DNA from: Arenicola marina
Lineage: Eukaryota; Annelida; Polychaeta; Arenicolidae
Direction: 5' to 3'
Assembly: GCA_964019135.1 (NCBI GenBank)
Contig: OZ025256.1
Span: 18,607,911 to 18,671,910 of the forward strand
Length of the DNA stretch: 64,000 nucleotides
In this document: positions 34,393-46,680 of the stretch, piece by piece
Layout: each line of letters opens with the position of its first letter
How positions within the stretch are numbered: the first letter of the stretch is position 1
Notes under the pieces: generated by a model
The model's database searches: none
Seen by the model: only the letters and a program-made list of their open reading frames with translations
What the model was told of the DNA's origin: nothing
Position numbers and translations under genes: made by a program

Positions 34393-34458
34393 CTTTGCAA
34401 TCTGTAATGGTGGCAGAACAGTAGATGTCTTTCTCCATGTAGACAATCCCTTTATATA
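34393..34458 (-). promoter_or_regulatory. TATA promoter and 5'UTR exon of peptide gene copy 2
   Basis: On the minus strand TATATAAAGGG (34458-34448) is followed by a leader ending GATTGCAAAG before a GTACGA donor (exon edge 34393). A 295-base intron then ends at the acceptor abutting the start codon. An ATG 20 bases downstream of the TATA box would open an out-of-frame leader; with a start site about 30 bases from TATA it would lie just outside the transcript. Confidence 0.6.
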
Positions 34459-35065
34459 GTTGTTGAACCGTACAAGATTAAGTGGTGTGGTCGTTATCTG
34501 AAGGACCACCTGGTATATCATATCGAATTTTTTACGTCAATTTATCAGTTACCTCATAATTTATGAAAGGGCATTATGTAGTCCGAGATAGTGGCATTCC
34601 CACGTCCATTGGGAGACTGGTTGATCAGTTTTAGACGTGCCAGGTGGCAACGTAAAACTATAGTCGGTTAGTTTTAGGCAGGCGTTATCTACAAGACTTC
34701 GCGCTTGTTATAGATGGCAAATAAAGGTATAGTAAATGTTGCGCACTATAACGCTAGCATTATAAATTATAGGACGGTTTTTTAACCGTATAAAGATTGA
34801 TTTGTTTTTGAATGCGCTTTGCATCGGAGTTGGACATTCTAATTTACGGTTCGCTTTCAGCTCATTCCAGATCTGGCATATCATGTAATGTATAACGACT
34901 GGTTCAAATGGACAGTGTCACTATATGCAAAACATGTCGATAAGACGTAGTGCACAGGTGAGTATAATCGTTGAATAGTTAGTTGCAATGAGGTGGGTGG
35001 CAGCTATTGACTTTTGCTGCATTATTTTCGTCAAAATAAAATTCTTACGTAGTAATTACTGACAC

Positions 35066-35435
35066 TTGTATTGCATTGTTTGGTTCTGGGTAGGGGAGCA
35101 CTTGCCCCGGTTCTGTGGCGTCGCCCTGTCCCATTTTTGCCCATCCTACAGTCACAGAACTGGGGCTAGGGGAGCACAAGAAAGTGGTTTGACGCGTGAG
35201 TCGCGACCGACCAATGAACTTAGGGCGTGGTCAAAGAACTTGTATGGAAATTATTTGGTGTGGTGACCAAATATGGCGGGTGAAGGACAGACGGAAGATT
35301 CTGTTCTGCAAAACTGCGAAAGAATTGTTAGAGAAAAGCTCAAAAAAGTGCAATTGGTAATATCCGGAAGGCATGTGCGATATCTGCTCCAGATGTTGAA
35401 CAGCCACGCCCCAAGTGCCCAACTAGTGACGTAAC
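35066..35435. other. Gene-free upstream segment
   Basis: Conserved between units. Short frames only. Contains an inverted repeat CCCCRGTTCTGTGGC / CACAGAACTGGGGC (about 35107-35170). Confidence 0.5.
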
Positions 35436-35499
35436 ATGATCGGGGGCCTGATACGATACTTCACGGGAGATACCGTCATTTACAGAGACCGATACATTG

Positions 35500-36290
35500 T
35501 GGGCCGGACTTGGGTGGTGGGCCGGGCTTGGGTGGTGGGCCGGCCATGGGTGGTGGGCCGGCCATGGGTAGAGGGCCGGCCTTGTGTGGCGGGCCGGGCT
35601 TGGGTGGTGGGCCGGCCATGGGTGGTGGGACGGCCATGGGTGGTGGGCCGGCCATGGGTGGTGGGCCGGGCTTGGGTGGTGGGCCGGCCATGGGTGGTGG
35701 GCCGGCCATGGGTGGTGGGCCGTGCTTGTGTGGCGGGCCGGGCTTGGGTGGTGGGCCGGCCATGGGTGGTGGGCCGGCCATGGGTGGTGGGCCGGTCTTG
35801 GGTGGTGAGCCGGCCTTGTGTGGCGGGCCGGGCTTGGGTGGTGGGCCGGCCATGGGTGGTGGGCCAGTCTTGGGTGGTGGGCCGGCCTTGTGTGGCGGGC
35901 CGGGCTTGGGTGGTGGGCCGGGCTTGGGTGGTGGGCCGGGAGTGGGTGGTGGGCCGGGCTCGGGTGTTATGGTGGGTTGGGTGGTGGGCCGGGCTTGGGT
36001 GGTGGGTCGGCCATGGGTGGTGGGCCGGACATGGGTGGTGGGCCGGGCTTGGGTGGTGGGCCGGCCATGGGTGGTGGGCCGGGCTTGGGTGGTGGGCCGG
36101 ACTTGTGTGGTGGGCCGGGCTTGGGTGGTGGGCCGGCAATGGGTGGTGGGCCGGACTTGTGTGGTGGACCGGGCTTGGGTGGTGGGCCGGCAATGGGTGG
36201 TGGGCCCGACTTGGGTGGTGGGGCGGGCTTCGATGGTGGGGCGGGCTTGGGTGGTGGGGCGGGCTTGGGTGGTGGGCCGGGCTTAGCCTC
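35500..36290 (+). repeat. 18-bp G-rich minisatellite, unit 1 (about 44 copies)
   Basis: Tandem GGGCCGGSCWTGGGTGGT with variants (TTGTGTGGC, ATGGGTGGT, TTGGGTGGT). The plus strand is strongly G-rich with GGG-N-GG-N-GGG patterns that could form quadruplexes. Because the period is a multiple of three and the unit contains no stop, frames stay open in every phase, so the long frames here are not evidence of genes. Confidence 0.95.
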
Positions 36291-36729
36291 ACCAGCTAGT
36301 CGCGGCGGTTCTCATGATTAAGAAATCCTCTTCAATAAAATGTTAGTACTTTCTTAATTCAGATAATCCACTTCTTGAGTGACTACTTATATATTTAGAA
36401 CCCGATAATCATCAGGGATGGATCTCCGATTTGGAAGGGGTGGGGGGGGTGCGACCAGAGGGAGGGGGCTCTCTAATAAAACTTGCAACCGTGGGGCAGG
36501 GGGGGCGGGTGTCCACTAGTTTTTTTTTACAGCCGGGCGCATCCTCCTCTAGGGTGCATCTATAAAATATCTCTTTCCAATGTATTTCGTTGGAAAGCCC
36601 GACTTTTAGCCCCCTACCTTCACTCCCCCCCCCCCCCCCCCGTAGATCCGCCCCTGCAGTCTCCATGCCATGCGACCTTACTACCCAGATGGTAGTAAGG
36701 TGGGTGACGCATGGGTCGCAAGCTATATA

Positions 36730-36752
36730 CAATGTATATATATATATATGCA
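36730..36752. repeat. AT microsatellite
   Basis: TATATATATATA tract repeated at the same place in the other units (about 43388 and 48955) and longer in the inverted copy at 31066-31092. Confidence 0.8.
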
Positions 36753-38557
36753 ACTTTGTGGCAACCGTCTTGCTTTTGAATCGATCGTTGCCATAACTAC
36801 ATAATTTGAGTGGGTGGGTGCATGGAGTCGCAGACAGACGTCTATGGCTTCCATCTAGTGGGCCGTCTGGTAACAATATTGTATGTAACAGCGCTCCGCA
36901 CAGATATATGCCTTATGGTCCAGACAGTGCTGGGTATCAAACAGTGAGCAGCACCACATTATAACACTCATGTAACCCATATGGTCCATGTAACACATGA
37001 AACAACGGTTTTCTTGGGATAAAAAAGTGCGCTTCTCAGGGTCTGCGTCAGTTTCGTTTAAATCCTGTTTGCATATCTCACTGAAGCCAACCCATTGTGG
37101 CTGCCTGGCGGCTTGTTGTGCTACCGGCGACCCGACCACTCACATACCGTCACCATGACGGTTACCAAGCACTTTCTTATCTTGCATCCGACGTGCCTGA
37201 AGGTATTGTGAAACAAAGCAAGTTCTAGTTGTCTTATGAACTGTTTCTTGATATGTTTATCGTCGTCCTAGTGATAGGAGGCCCCTGACTCCTAGGTCCA
37301 ATATAAACTGATCGTGACTGAGCAGAAGTTTGAAAATCTTATTATGCGACACACATGAACGATATATTATCAGAACAAATGAAATGATTAAAGGAGAAAG
37401 TATATATATATAAACCTGCAAACTATTTGTTTAATGGTTTCGGTTTTTCTGTTAAAGGTTGTTTAGTATTTTGTTATTTTATTGTTTTATTACGCGCGCA
37501 TTCATTCTACATGACGATAGTCTGGCGTTCAAATCAGCACGGAATACTCGGGAATAGATGGCAGCTTATTGCAAAGTGACAGACTTGGCCAGTTACATGG
37601 CCCCCAAATGCACCAGACAGACCCGGTGTGAACATTTCATTTGGCAAACAGCGTAGCCTTATCGCTTACCAACGGCCTATTAGTATTCTATAAAAGCTTC
37701 ATTATCATCGTGCCATGGGTTCAATTTTCGGAAATATTTCTTATTTAAAAGTATTGATACTAAGCGTATATCTAATGCGGTCGCGTCTGTTTTTTTTGTC
37801 ATAAGGTATGTATATTTGTCCGATGCTATCAGCGATAACGTTGTGCTCATATATGCGAGTTATCTAAAAGGACTATATATTTCCTCATTTTCCCGCTAGA
37901 TTGCCTGCGTTTCTCGTACGTTGCATACTACAAATGCCCGAAATGTCTCAAACCCGAGAGTCAACCATATGCTCCAGAATACGTAAGATAAGTACTATAA
38001 TGTGTGGATATGTTGATTGAGAATCTGGGGCAAAAATATAGGCAAAACTAAACTAAGAAGTAGCTGAGGATGAGTTTATTGTTTCAACTGTATACAACCA
38101 ATCGTTTTACAGCACGTGCGCCATCCACCTGAAAGTAGAAAACAAAATGGCTAAACGAACGAAGCAACCTGCAAGTAATTTTTATTGTACACTGTCTGGT
38201 TCCTGGCCCATCAAGAAAAGATCTGGGTCAACTTGGTTCCGTCGAACATGACAATGTTCATGGCATGACAATAGACACGCCCTCCACCGGGCGAGTGTAT
38301 CCATGCGAAAGTGTGCAGCTCCCGGCCCCAATGTAACATGTCCATACTATGAACCGGCTGATTCCCGAATTAGCAGGCGGGCTACATCAGTGTTCTGACG
38401 TCACAACAAATGACCACAACCTGACTGTTCTCTGCCTGTATATTGGCTCTATATTTCCTTAAATAATAAACAATTTGTTTGATGTTACTAGTGGATTTTC
38501 GCGAAAGCATGATGCATTCTAATGACGTAAATCAATGATGACTATAATTTCACTTAC

Positions 38558-39665
38558 TCAGAGATTGACGTTATAACCGGTAAGAGCACTGCACTGTCCC
38601 TCTCCCAGGCAGGTAGTCTGCAGGAAAACAATATGAGTATATATATGCCACCTTATTATTTTCTTTGTTTTGCATCAATTTGAATATATATATATATATC
38701 AGTCAGATAGTATACATATTGCCCTTATAAATTTCTTACATGTTTTTCCTCTCTGTTTTAACAACGTCTTCAAATAATTAATTTGTATCTGGCAAGGTTT
38801 CAATTAATTTATTTGATCAAAATGATTTGGATCAAATTGTCTGCATTTGAACCATGTTTGGAAAATATGGTATACACAACAATATTTGAAATACGATTAA
38901 TATTACTGTGGAAATAAAGTCCAAAAGCTTCCATAAAATAGTTACATGAAACATCTGCAATATAGATAATCCTGTAATGGAAAATAATGTATTATTTACC
39001 ATTGCCAATCAAAGTAACCTAATGAAGCAGTTAGATATTTATGGGCAAATATATGCATTTGCCATTGTCTAGAGTTTTGGAGACACGGTTTTTTGACATG
39101 CCATTATCAACCAATCTGCCGAAGCCAAAGAATCCAGAGATGAACATAATTATATATATTTCATAGGATATAACAGATCGCCCTTCACCCCAGAGTGCAG
39201 TGATTTGCATACACTCACTCACAAACGCAATAATTCAACCTTGAAACACGCAGTTTAACGTTACCCTTAAATGTAGAGATCAGTGGGAATTGAGCACATG
39301 ATCCAAGTCAGCTTATGTACTCACTCCGGCGGGGCAGCATGCACAGACGAGGGTGCCACAGTTGCAGCAGACATCAGGAGAACACAGCGCGTCACCGTTG
39401 GCATCACACTGGGCGTTGGTCACTGACACACAGCAAAACAAAATACAATGAGTCCTGTTCATTCGAATATGTATGCCATATGGCTGCTTCACAAGATGCT
39501 CTTTATGATCGATATTATTAACCGCGTATGTTCGGCATTTTCTGTTTACCATACGTAACCTGAATTCAATCTATGTCAGTCGTTTAGTGATGGTTACATT
39601 GTGTACTTACCGGCGACCTGGGTGGCGAGCATAACGCAGGCGAGGAAAATCAGAGCAACCTTCAT
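38558..39665 (-). CDS. Cysteine-rich secreted peptide precursor, copy 3 (70 aa)
   Basis: Exon 1 39665-39611, exon 2 39422-39325, exon 3 38617-38558, all with intact splice sites. The protein is identical to copies 2, 4 and 5. It differs from copy 2 only by GCC for GCT (Ala before the first-Cys Gln) and AAC for AAT (Asn in the last exon), both silent. The 3'UTR exon starts at 38128 and AATAAA is the complement of 38075-38080. Confidence 0.85.
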
Positions 39666-39959
39666 CTACGAAAAAAGACAAACGTGCAATTATGTCATAT
39701 TATCATCTCGTTTATTTAATAGGTCTCTGATATTGTTGCATTTTGTCAAATATAAAAAAGTTCGGGTTCACGCATACATGTAAACAGCGCTAGCTGCAAA
39801 ACTCAGTAACTACTATTGATGAAACACAAGGTAAAGCCAACGTGCAATTCAAATTATTATAATAGGTCTGTTCTCTATGTTCGGACACCTCTACAGCATC
39901 CATCTTATAATCAACATAGCCCAGTAAAGTAAAATATCGTTAGTCAAAAGTAATCGCAC

Positions 39960-40025
39960 CTTTGCAATCTGTAATAGTGGCAGAACAGTAGATGTCTTTC
40001 TCCATGCAGACAACCCCTTTATATA
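39960..40025 (-). promoter_or_regulatory. TATA promoter and 5'UTR exon of peptide gene copy 3
   Basis: TATATAAAGGG at 40025-40015 (minus). The 5'UTR donor reads GTGCGA, where copies 2 and 5 have GTACGA, so splicing of the leader may be weaker here and in copy 4. Confidence 0.55.
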
Positions 40026-40904
40026 GTTGTTGAACCGTAGAAGATTAAGTGGTGTGGTCGTTATCTGAAGGACCATCTGGTATATCATATCGAATTTTTT
40101 ACGTCAATTTATCAGTTACCTCATAACTTATGAAAGGGCATTATGTAGTCCGAGATAGTGGCATTCCCACGTCCATTGGGCCACTGGTTGACCAGTTTTC
40201 GACGTGCCAGGTGGCAACGTAAAACTATAGTCGGTTAGAGGTATGCGTTATCTACAAGACTTCGCGCTTGTTATAGATGGAAAATAAAGGTATAGTAAAT
40301 GTTGCGCACTATAACGCTAACATTATAAATTATAGGACGGTTGTTTAACCGTATAAAGATTGATTTGTTTTTGAATGCGCTTTGCATCGGAGTTAGACAT
40401 TCTAATTTACGGTTCGCTTTCTGGTCATTCCAGATCTGGCATATCATGTAATGTATAACGACCGGTTCAAATGGACAGTGTCACTGTATGCAAAACGTGT
40501 CGATAAGACGCAGTGCACAGGTGGGTATAATCGTTGCATAGTTAGTTGCAATGAGGTGGGTAGCAGCTATTGACTTTTGCTGCATTATTTTCGTCAAAAT
40601 AAAATTCTTACGTAGTAATTACTGACACTTGTATTGCATTGTTTGGTTCTGGGTAGGGGAGCACTTGCCCCAGTTCTGTGGCGTCGCCCTGTCCCATGTT
40701 TGCCCATCCTACAGCCACAGAACTGGGGCTAGGGGAGCACAAGAAAGTGGTTTGACGCGTGAGTCGCGACAGACCAATGACCTTAAGCGTGGTCAAAGAA
40801 CTTGTATGGAAATTATTTGGTGTGGTGACCAACTATTGCGGGTGAACGACAGACGGAAGATTCTGTTCTGCAAAACTTGAATTGTTAGAGAAAAGCTCAA
40901 AAAG

Positions 40905-41311
40905 GTGTGTGTGTGCGGGGGGGGGGAGGGGAGATATCAGTTGATAAACAATTATATTTTATGATGTGTTAGACCTTTTAGTTTTTGTATGATGATGCGG
41001 GACAACGATTGTTATTTTGTTACACCATAGCTGAAGCAATTAGTCAGTGTTTGAAGCATTTCAACAAAGCCACAGGTGTGTCCATGGTAACAGCGCAACA
41101 ATGGCTCTACGTAACCATGACTTCAGCGTACCCTGAAATAACACTGTACTGTACTGTACACCGTTGTGCGGGAGCTAATGCAGAGTGTACACTAGATGTT
41201 AGAGACACGTATCAGCTGAACAATTGCTGGACGTAGAATCAATTTGATTCATGTTCGCAAATACACATGAAATGTAATTCCGACGACTCATCTAATATGT
41301 GGTATATAAGG
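40905..41311 (+). repeat. Segment of about 0.4 kb present in units 2 and 3, absent from unit 1
   Basis: Inserted between CTCAAAAAG and GTGCAATTGG, which are adjacent in unit 1 (about 35350). It begins with GTGTGTGTG and a G-run and contains an 83-codon frame (40985-41236) that is identical in unit 3 (47661-47912) and looks like chance: no signal peptide and no recognised motif. Confidence 0.6.
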
Positions 41312-41464
41312 GTGCAATTGGCAATATCCGGAAGGCATGTGCGATATCTACTCCAGATGTTGAACAGCCACGACCCAAGGTGCCCAACTAGTGACGTAAC
41401 ATGATCGGGGGCCTGATACGATACTTCACGGGAAATACCGTCATTTACAGAGACTGATACATCG

Positions 41465-42935
41465 TGGGCCGGGCTTGTGTGGTGGGCCGGCAATGTGTGG
41501 TGGGTCGGGCTTGGGTGGTATGGCCGGCCATGGGTGGTGGGCCGGCCATGGGTGGTGGGCCGGCCATGGGTGGTGGGCCGGCCTTGGGTGGTGGGCCGGC
41601 CATGGGTGGTGGGCCGGCCATGGGTGGTGGGCCGGCCTTGGGTGGTGGGCCGGCCTTGGGTGGTGGGCCGGCCCTGGTTGGTGGGTCGGGCTTGGGTGGT
41701 ATGGCCGGCCATGGATGGTGGGCCGGCCATGGGTGGTGGGCCGGCCATGGGTGGTGGGTCGGGCTTGGGTGATATGGCCGGCCATGGGTGGTGGGCCGGC
41801 CATGGGTGGTGGGCCGGCCATGGGTGGTGGGCCGGCCTTGGGTGGTGGGGCGGGCTTGGGTGGTGGGCCGGGCTTGTGTGGTGGGCCGGGCTTGTGTGGT
41901 GGGCCGGGCTTGGGTGGTGGGCCGGCCATGGGTGGTGGGCCGGGCTTGGGTGGTGGGCCGGGCTTGGGTGGTGGGCCGGCCTTGGGTGGTGGGCCGGCCA
42001 TGGGTGGTGGGCCGGGCTTGGGCGGTGGGCCGGGCTTGTGTGGTGGGCCGAGCTTGTGTGGTGGGCCGGGCTTGGGTGGTGGGCCGGGCTTGGGTGGTGG
42101 GCCGGCCATGGGTGGTGAGCCGGGCTTGTGTGGTGGGCCGGGCTTGTGTGGTGGGCCGGCAATGGGTGGTGGGCCGGACTTGGGTGGTGGGCCGGGCTCG
42201 GGTGGTGGGCCGGGCTTGGCTGGTGGGCCGGCCCTGGTTGGTGGATCGGGCTTGGGTGCTATGGCCGGCCATGGGTGGTGGGCCGGGCTTGGGTGGTGGG
42301 CCGGCCATGGGCGGTGGGCCGGCCATGGGTGGTGGGCCGGCCATGGGTGGCGGGCCGGCCTTGTGTGGTGGGCCGGCGATGGGTGGTGGGCCGGGCTTGG
42401 GCGGTGGGCCGGACTTGTGTGGTGGGCCGGGCTTGTGTGGTGGGCCGGGCTTGGGTGGTGGGCCGGGCTCGGGTGTTGGGCCGGGCTCGGGTGTTAGGCC
42501 GGGCTTGGGTGGTGGGCGGGGCTTGGGTGGTGGGCCGGGCTTGTGTGGTGGGCCGGCCATGGGTGGTGGGCCGGGCTTAGGTGGTGGGCCGGGAGTGGGT
42601 GGTGGGCCGGGCTCGGGTGTTATGGTGGGTTGGGTGGTGGGCCGGGCTTGGGTGGTGGGTCAGCCATGGGTGGTGGGCCGGCCATGGGTGGTGGGCCGGG
42701 CTTGGGTGGTGGGCCGGCCATGGGTGGTGGGCCGGGCTTGGGTGGTGGGCCGGGCTTGTGTGGTGGGCCGGGCTTGGGTGGTGGGCCGGCAATGGGTGGT
42801 GGGCCGGACTTGGGTGGTGGGCCGGGCTCGGGTGGTGGGCCGGGCTCGGGTGGTGGGCCGGCAATGGGTGGTGGGCCCGACTTGGGTGGTGGGGCGGGCT
42901 TCGGTGGTGGGGCGGGCTTGGGTGGTGGGCCGGGC
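41465..42935 (+). repeat. 18-bp G-rich minisatellite, unit 2 (about 82 copies)
   Basis: Same GGGCCGGSCWTGGGTGGT unit as at 35500, nearly twice as many copies. It includes internal higher-order duplications: blocks containing GGTATGGCCGGCCATGG recur at about 41517, 41698, 41772 and 42258. Confidence 0.95.
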
Positions 42936-45213
42936 TTAGCCTCACCAGCTAGTCGCGGCGGTTCTCATGATTAAGAAATCCTCTTCAATAAAATGTTAGT
43001 ACTTTCTTAATTCAGATAATCCACTTCTTGAGTGACTACTTATATATTTAGAACCCGATAATCATCAGGGATGGGTCTCGGATTTGGAAGGGGGGGGGGG
43101 GGGGGGTGCGACCAGAGGGAGGGGGCTCTCTAATAAAACTTGCAACCGGGGGGCAGGGGGGGCGGGTGTCCACTAGTTTTTTTTTACAGCCGGGCGCATC
43201 CTCCTCTAGGGTGCATCTATAAAATATCTCTTTCCAATGTATTTCGTTGGAAAGCCCGACTTTTACCCCCCTACCTTCACTCCCCCCCCCCCCCCGTAGA
43301 TCCGCCCCTGCAGTCTCCATGCCATGCGACCTTACTACCCAGATGGTAGTAAGGTGGGTGACGCATGGGTCGCAAGCTATATACAATGTATATATATATA
43401 TATGCAACTTTGTGGCAACCGTCTTGCTTTTGAATCGATCGTTGCCATAACTACATAATTTGAGTGGGTGGGTGCATGGAGTCGCAGACAGACGTCTATG
43501 GCTTCCATCTAGTGGGCCGTCTGGTAACAATATTGTATGTAACAGCGCTCCGCACAGATATATGCCTTATGGTGCAGACAGTGCTGGGTATCAAACAGTG
43601 AGCAGCACCACATTATAACACTCATGTAACCCATATGGTCCATGTAACACATGAAACAACGGTTTTCTTGGGATAAAAAAGTGCGCTTCTCAGGGTCTGC
43701 GTCAGTTTCGTTTAAATCCTGTTTGCATATCTCACTGAAGCCAACCCATTGTGGCTGCCTGGCGGCTTGTTGTGCTACCGGCGACCCGACCACTCACATA
43801 CCGTCACCATGACGGTTACCAAGCACTTTCTTATCTTGCATCCGACGTGCCTGAAGGTATTGTGAAACAAAGCAAGTTCTAGTTGTCTTATGAACTGTTT
43901 CTTGATATGTTTATCGTCTTTTAGTAGTGATAGGAGGCCCCTGACTCCTAGGTCCAATATAAACTGATCGTGACTGAGCAGAAGTTTGGAAATCTTATTA
44001 TGCGACACACGTGAACGATATATTATCAGAACAAATGAAATGATTAAAGGAGAAAGTATATATATATAAACCTGCAAACTATTTGTTTAATGGTTTCGGT
44101 TTTTCTGTTAAAGGTTGTTTAGTATTTTGTTATTTTATTGTTTTATTACGCGCGCATTCATTCTACATGACGATAGTCTGACGTTCAAATCAGCACGGAA
44201 TACTCGGGAATAGATGGCAGCTTATTGCAAAGTGACAGACTTGGCCAGTTACATGGCCCCCAAATGCACCAGACAGACCCGGTGTGAACATTTCATTTGG
44301 CAAACAGCGTAGCCTTATCGCTTACCAACGGCCTATTAGTATTCTATAAAAGCTTCATTATCATCGTGCCATGGGTTCAATTTTCGGAAATATTTCTTAT
44401 TTAAAAGTATTGATACTAAGCGTATATCTAATGCGGTCGCGTCTGTTTTTTTTGTCATAAGGTATGTATATTTGTCCGATGCTATCAGCAATAACGTTGT
44501 GCTCATATATGCGAGTTATCTAAAAGGACTATATATTTCCTTATTTTCCCGCTAGATTTCCTGCGTTTCTCGTACGTTGCATACTACAAATGCCCGAAAT
44601 GTCTCAAACCCGAGAGTCAACCATATGCTCCAGAATACGTAAGATAAGTACTATAATGTGTGGATATGTTGATTGAGAATCTGGGGCAAATATATAGGCA
44701 AAACTAAACTAAGAAGTAGCTGAGGATGAGTTTATTGTTTCAACTGTATACAACCAATTGTTTTACAGCACGTGCGCCATCCACCTGAAAGTAGAAAACA
44801 AAATGGCTAAACGAACGAAGCAACCTGCAAGTAATTTTTATTGTACACTGTCTGGTTCCTGGCCCATCAAGAAAAGATCTGGGTCAACTTGGTTCTGTCG
44901 AACATGACAATGTTCATGGCATGACAATAGACACGCCCTCCACCGGGCGAGTGTATCCATGCGAAAGTGTGCAGCTCCCGGCCCCAATGTAACATGTCCA
45001 TACTATGAACCGGCTGATTCCCGAATTAGCAGGCGGGCTACATCAGTGTTCTGACGTCACAACAAATGACCACAACCTGACTGTTCTCTGCCTGTATATT
45101 GGCTCTATATTTCCTTAAATAATAAACAATTTGTTTGATGTTACTAGTGGGTTTTCGCGAAAGCATGATGCATTCTAATGACGTAAATCAATGATGACTA
45201 TAATTTCACTTAC

Positions 45214-46320
45214 TCAGAGATTGACGTTATAACCGGTAAGAGCACTGCACTGTCCCTCTCCCAGGCAGGTAGTCTGCAGGAAAACAATATGAGTATATAT
45301 ATGCCACGTTATTATTTTCTTTGTTTTGCATCAATTTGAAAATATATATATATATTAGTCAGATAGTATACATATTGCCCTTATAAATTTCTTACATGTT
45401 TTTCCTCTCTGTTTTAACAACGTCTTCAAATAATTAATTTGTATCTGGCAAGGTTTCAATTAATTTATTTGATCAAAATGATTTGGATCAAATTGTCTGC
45501 ATTTGAACCATGTTTGGAAAATATGGTATACACAACAATATTGAAATACGATTAATATTACTGTGGAAATAAAGTCCAAAAGCTTCCATAAAATAGTTAC
45601 ATGAAACATCTGCAATATAGATAATCCTGTAAAGGAAAATAATGTATTATTTACCATTGCCAATCAAAGTAACCTAATGAAGCAGTTAGATATTTATGGG
45701 CAAATATATGCATTTGCCATTGTCTAGAGTTTTGGAGACACGGTTTTTTGACATGCCATTATCAACCAATCTGCCGAAGCCAAAGAATCCAGAGATGAAC
45801 ATAATTATATATATTTCATAGGATATAACAGATCGCCCTTCACCCCAGAGTGCAGTGATTTGCATACACTCACTCACAAACGCAATAATTCAACCTTGAA
45901 ACACGCAGTTTAACGTTACCCTTAAATGTAGAGATCAGTAGGAATTGAGCACATGATCCAAGTCAGCTTATGTACTCACTCCGGCGGGGCAGCATGCACA
46001 GACGAGGGTGCCACAGTTGCAGCAGACATCAGGAGAACACAGCGCGTCACCGTTGGCATCACACTGGGCGTTGGTCACTGACACACAGCAAAACAAAATA
46101 CAATGAGTCCTGTTCATTCGAATATGTATGCCATATGGCTGCTTCACAAGATGTTCTTTATGATCGATATTATTAACCGCGTATGTTCGGCATTTTCTGT
46201 TTACCATACGTAACCTGAATTCAATCTATGTCAGTCGTTTAGTGATGGTTACATTGTGTACTTACCGGCGACCTGGGTGGCGAGCATAACGCAGGCGAGG
46301 AAAATCAGAGCAACCTTCAT
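45214..46320 (-). CDS. Cysteine-rich secreted peptide precursor, copy 4 (70 aa)
   Basis: Exon 1 46320-46266, exon 2 46077-45980, exon 3 45273-45214. Coding sequence identical to copy 3. The 3'UTR exon starts at 44784 and AATAAA is the complement of 44731-44736. Introns match copy 3 except for scattered substitutions and short indels. Confidence 0.85.
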
Positions 46321-46614
46321 CTACGAAAAAAGACAAACGTGCAATTATGTCATATTATCATCTCGTTTATTTAATAGGTCTCTGATATTGTTGCATTTTG
46401 TCAAATATAAAAAAGTTCGGGTTCACGCATACATGTAAACAGCGCTAGCTGCAAAACTCAGTAACTACTATTGATGAAACACAAGGTAAAGCCAACGTGC
46501 AATTCAAATTATTATAATAGGTCTGTTCTCTATGTTCGGACACCTCTACAGCATCCATCTTATAATCAACATAGCCCAGTAAAGTAAAATATCGTTAGTC
46601 AAAAGTAATCGCAC

Positions 46615-46680
46615 CTTTGCAATCTGTAATGGTGGCAGAACAGTAGATGTCTTTCTCCATGCAGACAACCCCTTTATATA
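46615..46680 (-). promoter_or_regulatory. TATA promoter and 5'UTR exon of peptide gene copy 4
   Basis: TATATAAAGG at 46680-46671 (minus); 5'UTR exon edge at 46615 with a GTGCGA donor as in copy 3. Confidence 0.55.

Larger units (their letters stand above)
31912..37430 (-). repeat. Gene unit 1 of a direct tandem array (about 5.5 kb)
   Basis: Order from left: 3' flank, peptide gene copy 2 (minus strand), upstream region, 18-bp minisatellite, GGGGCGGATC-type segment with AT microsatellite. Near-identical units follow at 37431-44085 and 44086-49661, with a partial one at 49662-52385. Corresponding points are about 5.57, 6.66 and 5.37 kb apart; most of the difference comes from minisatellite length and a roughly 0.4-kb insertion. 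Confidence 0.85.
37431..44085 (-). repeat. Gene unit 2 of the tandem array (about 6.65 kb)
   Basis: Same order as unit 1 but with the longest 18-bp minisatellite (41465-42935) and an extra segment of about 0.4 kb at 40905-41311 that unit 1 lacks. Confidence 0.85.

Noticed and set aside
35436..36321. Long overlapping frames in all phases encoding PPPMAGPPPKPG, HHPSPAHH or GGGPGLGG repeats (also 41239-42974 and 48117-48550)
   Set aside because: An 18-bp unit without stops keeps every frame open; frames differ between units and have no signal peptide, splice logic or shared ends.
36855..37139. Minus-strand frame MVGSPVAQQAARQPQ repeated in three units
   Set aside because: Its conservation only reflects near-identity of whole units; the diverged inverted copy at 30.8 kb does not keep the N-terminal part, and no promoter or splice sites support it.
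40985..41236. 83-codon frame identical in units 2 and 3
   Set aside because: Units are near-identical at all positions here, so identity says nothing about coding; no motif or signal peptide.
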